Below, in pieces: positions 11,401 to 22,336 of a stretch of DNA of 64,000 nucleotides (position 1 is the first letter of the stretch; each line of letters starts with the position of its first letter). The notes beneath the pieces were generated by a model. That model was not told the origin of the DNA. It worked only from the letters and a program-made list of their open reading frames with translations, and did not search any database. The position numbers and the translations under genes were made by a program. Origin of the DNA: Euphorbia lathyris (taxonomy: Eukaryota; Streptophyta; Magnoliopsida; Malpighiales; Euphorbiaceae); assembly GCF_963576675.1 (NCBI RefSeq), contig NC_088910.1, positions 29,700,531-29,764,530 on the forward strand, written 5' to 3'.

Positions 11401-12588
11401 GAAATACTCAATTACATGATCAGACAGTCTAACCGTGTCAGAAGTGGGACCCTCATCTCCGATCCTCAAATGATGAATGCCGGCCCATGTCTTTCTAACT
11501 CTAGCAGACCTTTGGAAAAAACTAGTGTTCTGATCCCCCTCTTTAAGCCACTTAACACGGCTTTGCTCTTTGTACATCATCTCCTGCCGAAGAAGTTGTA
11601 AATCAAGGTTGGAGCAGGCAGCAGAAGCAGCACTACTCAGCTCCAGAGAATCTCCTTGTTCTGAAATTTGCTTTTGAATATCTGCAAGATGAACTTCAGC
11701 TAGGTGGATATTAAAATCAATTCTGCCAAACACGTTTTTATTCCAATCCCTGAGAATAGGCCTAAGAGTGCGAAGTTTATGACATAATAGTTGTGAAGGA
11801 GGGAGAGAGATGTGGGATGTTGTCCAGTGGTTAGCAATTACCCCCTTTAAAGAATCATTAGTGGTCCACATAGCATGGAATTTGAATCTAGCCATCCTCG
11901 GTTCCCCAATTCTGCAATGAAGGAGCAACGGGCAATGATCCGAACTATACCTTGCCAAAGCTGTGCAAGAGATAGAGTCCCAAGAATCTCCCTCAGACAC
12001 CAAAGCTCTATCCAGACGACATTCAACATGAGCCGCCCCATACCGACCATTGGACCAAGTAAACCTCTGACCCAAAGTATCAATATCAATAAGATCACAA
12101 TCATCAATAAAATTCCTGAATTCCCTACAAGATCTAGCAACGGGAGGGGAACCAAGCTTCTCATGAGAGCCCGTAATAGCATTAAAATCCCCAAACACCA
12201 ACCAATTATTATGAGGAAAGGCACAACTATAGAGAGAAGACCACAACTCCCTTCTTTCCGAAGCCATGTTACTACCATAGACAAAAGAAAGGAGAAAAGA
12301 CTTACCACCCATCTGGTGTTGAACAGTAACATGCTGGACATGAGAAGAATGAAGAGAAAGAGAAGAAGCATCCCTAGAAAGAAGCCAAAGAGTCGACGAA
12401 TCCTTGTCATTCCAGGCAAAGAGAGAAAGACCCAAAGATCTCCAAAACCGATCAGAAGTGTCACTAAAACAAACAAGAGGTTCTGCAAGACACAAAAAAT
12501 CAGGACGATGTTGTTGGCACAGAAGCTTAAGGGCTCGTTGAGTGCGATCATTACCGATGCCCCTACAATTCCAAAATAACACAATCAT
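8473..12588 (-). pseudogene. LINE ORF2: endonuclease-reverse transcriptase-RNase H, one stop
   Basis: The frame is about 1370 codons from ATG at 12588 with one TAA at 11023-11025 near codon 522; both halves are in the same frame. Domains in order: APE-type endonuclease (LFWNCRGIGN, GDFNA and SDHCPLLL motifs, residues 1-230), reverse transcriptase (ALIPKV, FRPI, then the catalytic LLFADDMLIF in the second half), a zf-RVT segment with a Cys-rich CALCGRDAESINHLFISC stretch, and a C-terminal RNase H with the three acidic residues in NVDGSA, AELRA and VESDS. The product would copy the element RNA by target-primed reverse transcription in the nucleus. All catalytic motifs seen look intact; the stop falls inside the reverse transcriptase and should abolish activity. 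Confidence 0.9.
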
Positions 12589-13756
12589 TGAAACCGCACA
12601 GGCGGCTTGCTATGCCGTTTACCACTGACCTCAAGGGGAATGATGTTATCTTTGTGTTTCTTCCTTTTCTGGACTTTAGACCAAGTCTTTTCCTCAGAAT
12701 CATTCACCACCTGCAAACTGTCACAGTTTTCTGAATGCTCAATGATTTGCAAATTAGGAATTTCAGAAACCGGAGGATTGGGGTGAGAGGTTTGCCAACC
12801 CAAGATTCCCAACTCTTTATCAAGTTGATAAGAAGGAAAGCCAAGAGAAGGAGAAGCAGGGGCCGTTCCAGAATCAGAGTCAAGAACCAACTCACTAATC
12901 TTGACTGAATTGTGAAGAACCATCTGCAAGTCACAGTTATTAGGTTTGTCAGACTCTCCTTTGGCAGGAGCTCCTTTAGAGGATTCACCAATATCAATGT
13001 GAACTCCTGGCTTTTGTTTCCAAATCCGAGTAACAGACCTACCTCGGGGCTCGGGAGATCCCATCTTTTGCTTCCCATTTCTTTGCTTTATGTCAACATG
13101 ATCTTCACGACGAAGGTTCCTCCTACAAGTTCCAGCTGAATGACCAACAGAATGGCAAATAGAGCATAAGTCGGGAAGCCTTTCATATTCAAGGGAAATC
13201 CAATGCATTGAGGTGTCAGTATCCACCCTTAGTTTGTATTGAATTTCCTTAGAAAGCTCCACATCAATCAAGATACGAGCATAATGGCCCATTTCACCCT
13301 CCACGGTATTCTTGTCAAAACGAAGGGGCACCCCAATCGCCCTTGCAATGCTTGCCATGATCCGTTTATCCTAGAATTCCCAAGGAAGATTATAGAATCG
13401 GACCCAGACTTGAGCAGATATGGATTTGTGAGAGTCTGGATTAAATCCCGGGCTCCAAGGAATGAAACGTATAATCCCAGGTCTAAGAGCAATGGCACCA
13501 CGACTCCAAACAGATTGGAGAGCCTCTGCGGACGAAAGAATGATGTGGTAAAAACCTCTACCCAAAGAAATCAATTTCCAATCAGGAGAACAACCCCAAA
13601 TAGATGAAAGTTTGGCCTTCAAGTCTGGCTGCTTCCAAGGAGATTCCCCTTTAGCAAGAGTGATGCGGCCGATAATAAAATGCTTACAAAGATTGAGCCT
13701 TTCATTATAAATATCCTGCCGTATTTTGACGGCTTTAAAACCGCCTTCTTCAGATA
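12585..13756 (-). pseudogene. LINE ORF1 (DUF4283 plus zinc knuckle), truncated, one stop
   Basis: The open frame enters from the truncated 5' end (about 13756) with a GFKAVKIRQDIYNE segment and a HFIIGRI segment typical of the DUF4283 domain of plant LINE ORF1. One TAG at 13371-13373 follows the LPWEF motif, where family members normally have Trp (TGG). The rest contains a CCHC knuckle CSICHSVGHSAGTC (C-x2-C-x4-H-x4-C) and a basic tail. The product would be the RNA-binding partner of ORF2. Its TGA stop overlaps the ORF2 start as ATGA (12585-12588). Confidence 0.85.
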
Positions 13757-13807
13757 TAAAGATTTACATGTATGAAATAATATTTTTTTTACGGGCGTTA
13801 CACACAG

Positions 13808-14542
13808 TAAATCTAACCGAGCGGGAGGAGGAAGAAGGAAGACAAACTTCCCTCTTCCTCTTCAAAATAGATTCACAAATTAAAATTGTCCAGTTAATTC
13901 AAGTCATCAATAGCAGATGTTCATCATCAATTATCTTTTGTGTTGTTTTATTCTGTTTCCTCAAATATGCACTTTCAAGTGGATCTTCAATAGTATTTTT
14001 AACTAATATATTCACCGTCTACTCAATTTGTTCCATTTTATCACTTAGCCTCTTTTAATTAGTAGTTAACCTATCAGCCCATTTAACTAAAAAAAATATA
14101 TATAATACTTGGTGTCTCTTTATATGCTTCAATGACATTGATTAGCCCCTCAATTCATTGTGTACATCCTATTAATCAACTCATGTAACATTTCATCTTC
14201 TTTAAGTTATCATGCATGTTCAAAAAAAAAAAAAGGTCCACATCAGACTATCCAATGTGTCGTGGGAGGTGTATTTAGTGCTATTTAGGCATAAAAATGA
14301 GCAAAATATATGACAAATTTTGAGTTAAAAGATTGATAGATTGACGGTTAAGTAAGGAGGGCTAAACAAAAGGTATTAAACCTTTGTTATATAAACAAAT
14401 TTGGATGGTTTTAGTAAAAAATAAATATTTGTACAAATGCAAAAAAATCTCAAATTTGTGTGTTATCAACTTTTAAATCACAGAATTTTTATAAATACGA
14501 GTTATTTTTATGGTTATCCTAAATTGATATTATATGTATACA
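13808..14542. other. No gene; right part is a diverged duplicate of about 50581-50700
   Basis: From about 14437 the wording (AAACTTTTAAAT, ATTTTTATAAATAC, CTAAATT-ATATTATA) parallels 50600-50700. The rest is AT-rich with an A-run at 14222 and no supported gene. Confidence 0.5.
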
Positions 14543-14551
14543 TAAGTACTT

Positions 14552-15646
14552 GGGTAAATTCTAAAAAAAACCCATGTGGTTTGATGTTGTTCCAAATAAA
14601 CCCTAGCGGTTTGGTTTTACAAAAAAAAAGGACCGTGGTTTCGCCGTTATCCGAAAAACGGAAATTGACTTAACACTGTTAAAAATGCTGACGTGGTAAG
14701 GGGCAGAGTTGGAAATTCGATTTTTTTTTTTTAATTTTTTTTTTCTTTTTTTTTTTTCTTTTTCTTTTCCTTTTTCTTTTTCTTTTCCTCTCCCTTCTTC
14801 TTCCTTCTCTCCTCCTCATTTTTCCTTCTCTTCTTCTTCTTCTTCTTCTTCTTCTTCTTCTTCTTCTTCTTCTTCTTCTTCTTCTTCTTTTTTTTTTTTA
14901 AATTTCTGAAATTTTATTTTTTTTAATTTTTCTTTTTCTTTTTCTTTCCCTTCTTCTTCCTTCTCTCCTCCTCCTTCTTCCTTCTCTCCTCCTCCTTCTT
15001 CTTCTTCCTTCTTCTTCCTTTTTCTTCTTCCTCCTTCTTCTTCTTTTTTTCTATTCTTTTTTTTTTAAATTCCCTTACTCGAAGAAATTTGGAATTTTTC
15101 CGAAATCTGGAATTTCCAGATTTCGGGAAAATTCCAGATTTCTTCGGAAATCTGGAAATTTTCCAGATTTCCGATTTCCGATTTCCGTCGGAAATCTGGA
15201 AAATTTCCAGATTTCTGGAAATTTCCAGATTTCCGAAGAAATCTGGAAATTTTCGAAAATCTGGAAATTTCCAAAACTTAAAAAAAAAATAAAGGAAGAA
15301 GAAGAGGTATGAAGAAGAAGAAGAATGGAGGAGGGAAGAAGAAGAAGAAGAAGAAGAAGAAGAAGAAGAAGAAGAAGAAGAAGAAGAAGAAGAAGAAGAA
15401 GAAGAAGAAGAAGAAGAAGAAGAAGAAGAAGGGAGATGAAAAGAAAAAGAAAAAGAAAAAAAAAATTAAAAAAAAAAATCGAATTTCCAACTCTGCCCCT
15501 TGCCACGTCAGCATTTTTAACGGTGTTAAGTCAATTTCCGTTTTTCGGGTAACGGCGAAACCACGGTCCTTTTTTTTGTAAAACCAAACCAAAAGGGTTT
15601 ATTTGGAACAACATCAAACCACAGGGGTTTTTTTTAGAATTTACCC
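14552..15646. mobile_element. Mutator-like inverted-repeat element with TTC/GAA core (1095 bp)
   Basis: Long terminal inverted repeats start GGGTAAATTCTAAAAAAAAC and end in the inverse, pairing for roughly 180 bases each side (shared wording includes GCTGACGTGG / CCACGTCAGC). The flanks carry a 9-bp duplication, TAAGTACTT / TAAATACTT (14543-14551, 15647-15655; one mismatch). A diverged copy of the host segment at 50.7 kb has TAACTACTT with no insertion. Confidence 0.8.
14709..15475. repeat. Mirror-paired TTC and GAA tracts around a palindromic minisatellite
   Basis: A (TTC)n tract (about 14828-14889) pairs in inverse with a longer (GAA)n tract (about 15334-15431). Between them, 15090-15275 is built from alternating AAATCTGG and CCAGATTT words, about five of each, so short hairpins sit at the apex of the large hairpin. 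Open frames here (poly-Lys, poly-Arg, poly-Ser, poly-Leu) are repeat artefacts. Confidence 0.85.
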
Positions 15647-15655
15647 TAAATACTT

Positions 15656-16040
15656 CTGTGGTTTTTTGTATGATAGTATACCTAAATAATATAATTGGCC
15701 CCTTTTATTTTGAATAAATTTTGTTTCTAAGAGAAAATGATTAAAATGCTCCTAGATAGGCCCCTCTATGGTTCCATGGACTGGATAGATATTTTAGGTC
15801 GGTACAAAAAATATCTGTATTTCTAAAATTTCTAAAATATCTAAAATAATAGTACTAATTTCTACCAATAGCTGCTCATCAAGACAATATTTTATTTCTT
15901 CACCTGTAGAAATACCAGTTTATCATAGTTACCTTTATAGTTATAAGGGTAAAATATTAGTTAGTGTTTTTAGTTACTTTCTGTTAAGTTGTTAGGCATT
16001 GTAGTTGATAGGTTAGCTATATAAAGCAACTTAGAGTTTC
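15656..16040 (+). repeat. Diverged duplicate of 50708-50990, then LTR-like sequence
   Basis: Matches include TATACCTAAATAATATAATT, AAAATGCTCCTAGATAGG, GGATAGATATTTTAG and ATCTAAAATAATAGTACTA. After about 15910 the sequence (GCTATATAAAGCAACTTAG) resembles an LTR promoter region, but no ends were found. Confidence 0.6.
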
Positions 16041-16049
16041 TTATTTACT

Positions 16050-16467
16050 TTTTTTTTTTTTTTTTTTGACAATGGAAGGGTTAATTCAAAGAAAACATTA
16101 AAAAAAAAACAAATCCATCTTTAAAACAGGTCATTTTGGAAAACTTAGACCTACAAAAATCAGAAAAAAATGTCTTGGATACCTACAGGAGGCGCATCAC
16201 ACTCGTGAAGATCTAAACTCAAACTCCATGCATAGTTTGTCATCAAATCAGCTGCTCTGTTCCCTTTCCATAGGATATGAACAAGCCGCACCTCTCAATC
16301 TCTATCATATAGATCACGACACGCCATAATAAACCAAGAAAAACGATGTCGTCGAACCACCTCATGACTAACAAGCCGAATTACTACCAAATAGTCCATT
16401 TCGAATACTACCTTGCGGTAATGCCTAACCCATACGTACTTGAACCCAAAATACAAACCCCATATAT
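16050..16467 (-). pseudogene. LINE 3' fragment with RNase H tail
   Basis: The T-run at 16050-16068 is the A-tail of a minus-strand insertion. Upstream on that strand the translation resembles the C-terminal half of a LINE RNase H (EMDYLVVIRL, then ACRDLYDRD and HILWKGNRAADLM words), with stops. A 9-base repeat TTATTTACT at 16041-16049 and 16468-16476 is a candidate target duplication. Confidence 0.6.
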
Positions 16468-16579
16468 TTATTTACTCTGTATTTTTCATCTTTTCTGTAT
16501 TAACGAATTTTTCTTCCTTTAATGAAAAGTTGATTCTTTTCTTGTTCAATAATTTGAGATCACCCAATATTTATTTTAT

Positions 16580-16950
16580 TTTATTTTTATAAAATGTCTT
16601 ATATCATTTACTTAGACGAAAACAACACGAAAATTAGGAGGAATAAAACCTCATATAAAGCGAGTACAAAATCCACAAATAAAAGAAAAATAACTACAAA
16701 AAACAATAAAAATCGTAAAAGGTAAAACTAACACAAAAAATATAAATCATATACTTCTCGTTAGTCGAATCCCTTTGAAAAACCGTTGCAACTCATTCTT
16801 TATCATTTAGTCTCTCTTGGATATGTTGATCTAGGTCTTTTCTTTTGCTGCAACCACGGAAATCTGTAGATCTATGAACAATATAAATATTTTCCGCTCT
16901 TGCTAAAACCGAACAAATATAAATGAAAAAAAACAGCTAACAAATATAGA
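16580..16950 (-). pseudogene. Second copy of the unrecognised remnant at 6411-6752
   Basis: The minus strand near 16735-16905 gives LARAENIYIV, STDFRGCSKRKDL and a Q-RLND segment matching the 6.4 kb copy at protein level. Surrounding DNA (ATACTTCTC, TTTCTTTTG-TGCAACCACG) also matches. Frames are broken. Confidence 0.4.
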
Positions 16951-18228
16951 TCTAACAGAAAAAGAAATACTATAAGGTATATAGATTTCAACCTGTTGTG
17001 GGTAATTTAATTTTTTTTATTTTTAGCATAGGTTATAATTTTAGTTTAGAGTTAATTTGTTTTAATTAAATTCATCTTCCAACAAAATAAAAAATGTGAT
17101 AAAAATAAAAAATAATATAAAAAATTATTATAACAAAAACAGAAATAAAAAAGAAAAAAAATAGTAAAAAATCAGGGACAAATTCGCACCATTTTTTCAG
17201 TAACTCCTCCAGCGACTTCGATGATAAGAACAGATCCCGAAACAGTGAAATTTTGGACGGCCAGTATTTTTCTCAAAAAGTTCGGAATGTTAGCTTTTCA
17301 GAATGTCAAAAACGGAGCTGGAACGAAGCATGTGGAATTTTTCAAAGTTCAATGGTGTTAAAAAACGGGTTGAACTGTTCCACAACCTTATTAACAAACG
17401 TTTTTAATGGTTTCAACTCTACTTTTCTAACTCCTAACTCCTAACTCACTCATGATCTCCCTTAACTGATATGAAAATGAAAATCATGGAGTAGAATTTT
17501 AAGGATCATTTACAGGAAATAAGTTGCTCAAAAGTTTATAAGTTCAATTCTTTAATTCTCAATCCCGAGTCAACTCAAATCAAACATCAAACAAATCAAT
17601 TTTTATCAAATCAATCTTACTCCGGAGCATTCCAACATAGATTATCAATCTTTAGTCTCTCAAATTCGTCCTCTTAGCTTAAATTTAGTTAATCCTAGCC
17701 TATTTTCACAAATCAGAATTTCAGGTTCTTCAATACAACTTCCAAATTTCAAAAACTTCAGGTTCTAAATTCTCTTAGTTTAATCAGACAAATCCCGATT
17801 GGATTCTTATTATCTCTTTTAATCGTTACCAACATTGCCCATGAATCAATTCAAACTCTCTTAGTCTAGATCAGAATCCACAATTATCGTCTTTCTCAAA
17901 GCTTTCAAGCAATTTTCATGAAACCGAGATCCTCGAAATCTCATTTTCAAGCCGTTCTTAGTTTACACACTCTTTCTAAATTATATTTAGAGACTTTTTT
18001 ATTGATTTTACATCAACTAAAAAGACACGGAAACAAGCTTTTGAATTTTCATTCTTGAGAATTCATCAAACAACCTTTCTGGAGATCACTTTTCCAAAAT
18101 TTATTCCAGACTCCTCACTCTTTTATTTCGTCCCAAATTAATTTTAATCCCTTTATTGACATCAAATATCGACATCTCAGTTTTTATTTCGTAAAAAAAT
18201 GGCCTTCTATAACATTCAAAGTCATTGA
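16951..18228. other. No gene; possibly old LTR-element sequence
   Basis: There is no convincing frame. It is the left flank of the LTR retrotransposon, and the right flank (from 27691) has a similar character, so both may be halves of one older element, but I found no termini. Confidence 0.35.
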
Positions 18229-18233
18229 AGTAG

Positions 18234-19033
18234 TGATACAGATCGGTTTCGGGACGTGTTAGCTTTAATCGTAAACTAACAAAGATGTTCTTCTCTAGCT
18301 AAACTAGAAAGAGTGAATCCCGGGTTTTACGGACTAAATCCGTAGGAAATCAATGATTCCCCATTGTTGAAGGTTTCAAACCTTAACAAGCTTCAATGAA
18401 GAAGAAGATATATTTTGTATTGATAAAAGTTAACTATTACAATGACAAAGAGATGAATTTATATCATCTAAAATCCTAAAACAAAATTACATAAAAGGCT
18501 AACATACATAATTAATTAAAGAGTAAGGTTAGGGGGTAAAATGGGGTAATAATAAGATGGTGGCATGGGTGTCAATAAAGGAGTGGTAGGGTTGTAATAA
18601 GGGAGTGGCAAAGGTGTAAATAAGGAGTGGCAGGATTGTAAATAAGGAGGAAGTTGGAGTAAGGAGCAAGTTCCTTAAAGTGAAGGTACGCGGAGCATGC
18701 CTAATTCTACGCGGAGCGTAGGTTGGCTGTTGAACTCTTCTCCGGATCAGTACTCATTCTACGCGGAGCATGCCCAAATCTACGCGGAGTGTAGGTTGGC
18801 TGTTGAACTCTTCTCCGGATCAGTACTCATTCTACGTGGAGCGTAGGTTGGCTGCTGAACTCTCCTCTAGATCAAACCAAACTTTACGCGAAGCGTGCTA
18901 TAAACTACCCGGAGCGTGCATGAGCTGTTGTGTGGCACTGTTTTGGCCTCCTTACTCGCTTGTTGCTCGTGCTTGGTTCTTCCTCCGACTTCCTTCGTAC
19001 GGACCCGATCCCAGAAGGAGATGCCCCGCATCA
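18234..19033 (-). repeat. 3' LTR of the retrotransposon
   Basis: Plus-strand ends are TGATACAGATCGG and CCGCATCA (TG...CA). It is closely similar to 26938-27685 across its length but 52 bp longer; at least part of that is an extra repeat unit around 18833. It contains seven variants of the TACGCGGAGCGT word between 18687 and 18920. Confidence 0.9.
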
Positions 19034-19050
19034 TACACTCTCTCTTAAAA
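19034..19050 (-). promoter_or_regulatory. Weak polypurine tract
   Basis: The minus strand reads AAGAGAGAGTGTA directly before the TG of the 3' LTR. The position fits a plus-strand primer, but the last four bases are not purine-rich. Confidence 0.4.
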
Positions 19051-19717
19051 AGAACTTAACCCCAAGTTGCTTGCCACATATTGATGAGACGTATTCGTTG
19101 TGAACGGACCCAAGTCCTAAAATCGAACCAAGGTGTTGTTCGAGATGAATTCAAGGAGTCCACTCCAAATATTATCGGACTCACCTTCTCCTCACGAGCT
19201 TTTCCCCATATCTCCACAAGTGCCTCACCCCGGACTTCATCTTCCGTGCTACTCATCTCCCAATGTCCACCAATATCGAAGGCCCTACCAACATCGAATG
19301 GTATGTCTTGGCGAAGCTTGTCAAACCACGTCCCAATAAATGCGTGGATGGCCTCCCCATGACGAACTTGAGGAATCAACACAATCTTCTTCCGCTCATG
19401 GCCTACCTCGAATGGAATGTCCCAACGACACGTATCAACCCAACTAGGATCAATCCCATAAGCACTCTTCATAACCCCAATATGGCCTTGAGTCGCATGT
19501 GCCCGGACCTCAATATACCTCACGCATCAACCCGGATGCTAGGCTCAACCTCCACTCGTTCATAGCCAACCTCAAATGACATGTCCCGACGCCATATATT
19601 AACCCAAATTGGAGCGATCCCTTGAGTACTCTTCACAACCCAAACATGATTTTGACTTGAATATGCCCGGACTTTGCTATCACTCATTCCACTAACCCGG
19701 CTACAATGCTCAATCTC
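19046..19717 (-). pseudogene. Polyprotein C-terminal repeats (DIPFDVG modules)
   Basis: Minus-strand frames contain a module with core W-[VF]-[DN]-x2-[CWL]-R-x-D-[IM]-[PS]-F-[DE]-VG: IWVNIWRRDMSFEVGYER, SWVDTCRWDIPFEVGHER and TWFDKLRQDIPFDVG, with a further copy ending the adjacent frame (KWVDKCRRDIPFDVG, about 19727-19770). Two modules also share a leader, VRAYSSQNHVWVVKSTQGI against VRAHATQGHIGVMKSAYGI, so the unit is about 65-70 residues. Stops and a frame change separate them. I do not recognise the fold or any function. Confidence 0.6.
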
Positions 19718-20640
19718 TCATTGCCCATGGCCCACATCAAACGGAATATCTCGGCGACATTTATCAACCCACTTCATAGTGAACTCAAGCACACTTAGAT
19801 TAGCTCCTCCCTCACCTTGGGTTAACAATCCCGGAACTTCAAGACTTGTCACTTTACTAACTTGGCCATTATTCCCCAAGTCTTGAATTTCGGCTATCTT
19901 CTCAACATCTCTCGGGCGGCTACCCCCATTCATCAAAGACTTCATAAAACCCACTCTCTTCACTACAAGATCACTTCTTATTGACCCCTCATAGAGTTGA
20001 GGTTCCCTCAAATAGCATAACACATACCCCAACATATACATTTCAATAAAGCACAAGGTAATGAGTTCCGAGTTTACCAAGTCTTGACTTCCTTCCATCT
20101 TTTCTATATTCCCTGGGAAGCCATTCCCCTTCAAATAACAATCACCAAGGCCCACAACAAGACCACCCCTCATGGTTCCATCATAGGGAAAGTTCTCCCG
20201 CAACATAGAGTCCACATTCCTCACTACAAGATCACCTCTCATGGGCTCATCATAGAGAAGGTTCTCCCTCAACATACACACCCAAGATTCCAACACAAAT
20301 ATCTCAACAAAGCACAAAATAATAAGTTCATATTTTACCAAATGAGTGACTCGATTCTCTTGCATATGGCATGTGCTAGGCATCTCGGTGCTATCAATAG
20401 GTTTCACAGAGAAACCTTCCTCCTCCTCTCTAGAGCTCAATTCACCATATATAGAGCTAGGTGCACTATCTTCCGGATCCCAAGCTATGTCTCGTGGTAG
20501 CTTCCTCAAAGGTGGAAGCCCTTTAGGACGCCCTTTAGGTTGCTCATTGAAAGACACGTGCTTGTCACTCTTGAACATTGGCTCTACTTCCTCACTTCCA
20601 ACTTTGCTACCCCCCTTCTCAATCTTATTCTCCTCTTTGG
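19718..20640 (-). pseudogene. Polyprotein central part downstream of the CACTA insertion
   Basis: The minus frame runs from the CACTA edge (SKEENKIEKGG) through 19718 without a stop. It has a basic-proline segment (KGRPKGLPPLRKLPRDIAWDPED) and then internal repeats: LRENLLYDEPMRGDLVV, LRENFPYDGTMRGGLVV and LREPQLYEGSIRSDLVV, each about 20 residues, and LVKYELIILCFVEI against LVNSELITLCFIEM. It ends in the first DIPFDVG module. The ATG at 20578 is probably internal, because the frame is open upstream to the insertion. Function unknown; this is part of the retrotransposon product. Confidence 0.6.
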
Positions 20641-21478
20641 ATACTACAAAAAAAATTTGATATTGTGACTAATTCTTTTGTGATAAAAATATTTTTGTCA
20701 CAATAAATATGGTTATTGTGATAGAATAAAATATTTGTCACAATAGTCACACTAGATACAGAAGGTTGTGTTGAAATACTTATTCTGACTAAATTTTGTC
20801 ACGAAAGGTATATATATTGGGACAAGTTTGTCACTATTCTTCGTAGCTATATATAGGACGAGAAATTTTAGCATAAAATTTCATACATATGGAGACCAAA
20901 ATTTTGTCTAAAAAATGAATACTTTTGTGACAAATGTTTTTGTCAAAATAAGATACTTGCAAAGGTTTTAATTTGTTATATTAGTGGATATGGTAACAAA
21001 GCCGTAAAGCCAGAATAAAAAAAAAAAGAGGATTTGGGATTACTAGTAAATATTTACTATAAAATATGGGCTTTCAGTTGGTGTTTAGTCACCACAAAGG
21101 ATTGAAATTATAAGTTATTATAATGATTGTTTGTCATTATAACGTTTTTGTTGTGACAAAAAAATTTATTTTATCTTTATGTCTCAATATTATAATTTTG
21201 TGGGACATTTTGTCATACAAATTTTTGGATCCAAAATATTATGGTAATTGTAAATTTCTTTTTAGCTCCGAAATGAAGGCTAGTTCACTGTACATCGTGT
21301 ATATTCAAGAAATAAATTTTAGAGGTAAATTAAACTATATTCATTATAGTCAAAGTTATTTACAAATCATCAGTATTTTTCAATAATTTCTTTTTAAAGT
21401 TATTAATTTTGATAACAAAAATATATTAGTTATTTTCTCTACTTTTTTATAAGTTTTATTTTTGATATATTTTTTAAA

Positions 21479-21817
21479 GGGATAAGGTACCAAATAGGTC
21501 TATGATTTTTGGGAAAAGTATCAATTTAGGCTCCAGGTATAAAATAGCATCAATATAGACTTAACGTTTAAAAAAGATACCAATTTAGGCATTAGTAACG
21601 AAATAAGACATGTCATTGATATTATTCCGTTAAGTTCTGTCAATTATACGTGGAGGTAGAAATCAGAACTTACCGGAGTAATAGGAATGACGTGTACAAT
21701 CCGTTCTCGAGGCCTAAATTGATATCATTTTTTAAACGTTAAACCTATATTAGTACTATTTTGTACGTGAGGCCTAAATTGATACTTTCTCAAACACCTA
21801 TTTTGGTACCTTATCCC
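21479..21817. mobile_element. Mutator-like miniature element inside the CACTA element
   Basis: Terminal inverted repeats GGGATAAGGTACCAAATAGG / TTTGGTACCTTATCCC, with the 10-bp target duplication ATTTTTTAAA (21469-21478, 21818-21827). The arms share the CCTAAATTGATAC words. No coding capacity. Confidence 0.85.
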
Positions 21818-21933
21818 ATTTTTTAAACTTATCAATAACAAAAAAAAAAAACTAACCATTTACAGCGGGAGGAATCTTTTTTTATCTTTTCATTTTTTAT
21901 TTCTCCCCCCTTTTCTATTGGACTGCGACCTAA

Positions 21934-22333
21934 GCCTTTGTTTGGGAGTTTGGAGGTTAATGGAGGTGAGAGTTAAAGGAGGTAATGGAAAGGGAAGGGA
22001 AGTGATGGAATGGAATGGAAAGTTAAAAATTAACCTTGTTTGGAAGTTTATAGGATGTAAATGAGGTTAAATGTTTAACCTTGTTTGGGAGTTTAAATAT
22101 GGAGGGGAAGAAAGGTTAAATTTACTCTCCAGAGACAAGAAATTTTAAAAAAGTTTACGTTACTCCCATTAACCCCCAATTTGGAGGTTAGAGTTTGGAG
22201 GTTAGAGCAAGTAAAGATTTAACCCCATTAACCTCCATTTACTCCCAAAAAATAACTCCCAAACAAGATTAACTTAATACTTAACCTTCCATTACTCCCA
22301 TTTACTCTCATTAACCCCCTCCCAAACAAGGGC
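21934..22333. mobile_element. PIF/Harbinger-like miniature element (400 bp)
   Basis: Ends GCCTTTGTTTGGGAG and CTCCCAAACAAGGGC, flanked by TAA (21931-21933, 22334-22336). It is the same family as 33211-33574, which lies in the opposite orientation. Confidence 0.85.
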
Positions 22334-22336
22334 TAA

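Larger units (their letters stand above)
8306..13756 (-). mobile_element. L1-type LINE, 5'-truncated, inserted in solo LTR
   Basis: The minus strand carries the end of ORF1, ORF2 and a 3' UTR ending in a short A-tail (T-run at 8303-8310). A 9-base candidate target duplication, TAAAGATTT, is at 8297-8305 and 13757-13765. The 5' end starts inside ORF1, so promoter and ORF1 N-terminus are missing. Only two in-frame stops interrupt about 5 kb of coding sequence, so the copy is fairly young. Confidence 0.85.
6823..13802. mobile_element. Solo LTR (about 1.5 kb) split by a LINE
   Basis: The ends are TGTAACACCCGC and ACGGGCGTTACA, a TG...CA LTR with a good inverted terminus. It is flanked by the 5-bp target duplication CACAG (6818-6822, 13803-13807). 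Removing the LINE leaves roughly 1.5 kb with no retroelement genes, so this is a solo LTR left by recombination between two LTRs. The family is not determined. Confidence 0.75.

Noticed and set aside
11847..12584. Long alternative-frame and antisense frames across the LINE (for example 11847-12584 minus, 11875-12579 plus)
   Set aside because: They overlap the endonuclease domain in another frame and have no family features.
15309..15581. Open frames encoding poly-Lys, poly-Arg, poly-Ser, poly-Leu or poly-Phe
   Set aside because: They are translations of the GAA/TTC tracts of an inverted-repeat element.
20641..20645. A 3-bp target duplication for the CACTA-like element
   Set aside because: GGA/GAT on the left and TTC/TCA on the right do not match, so the call rests on termini and subterminal repeats only.
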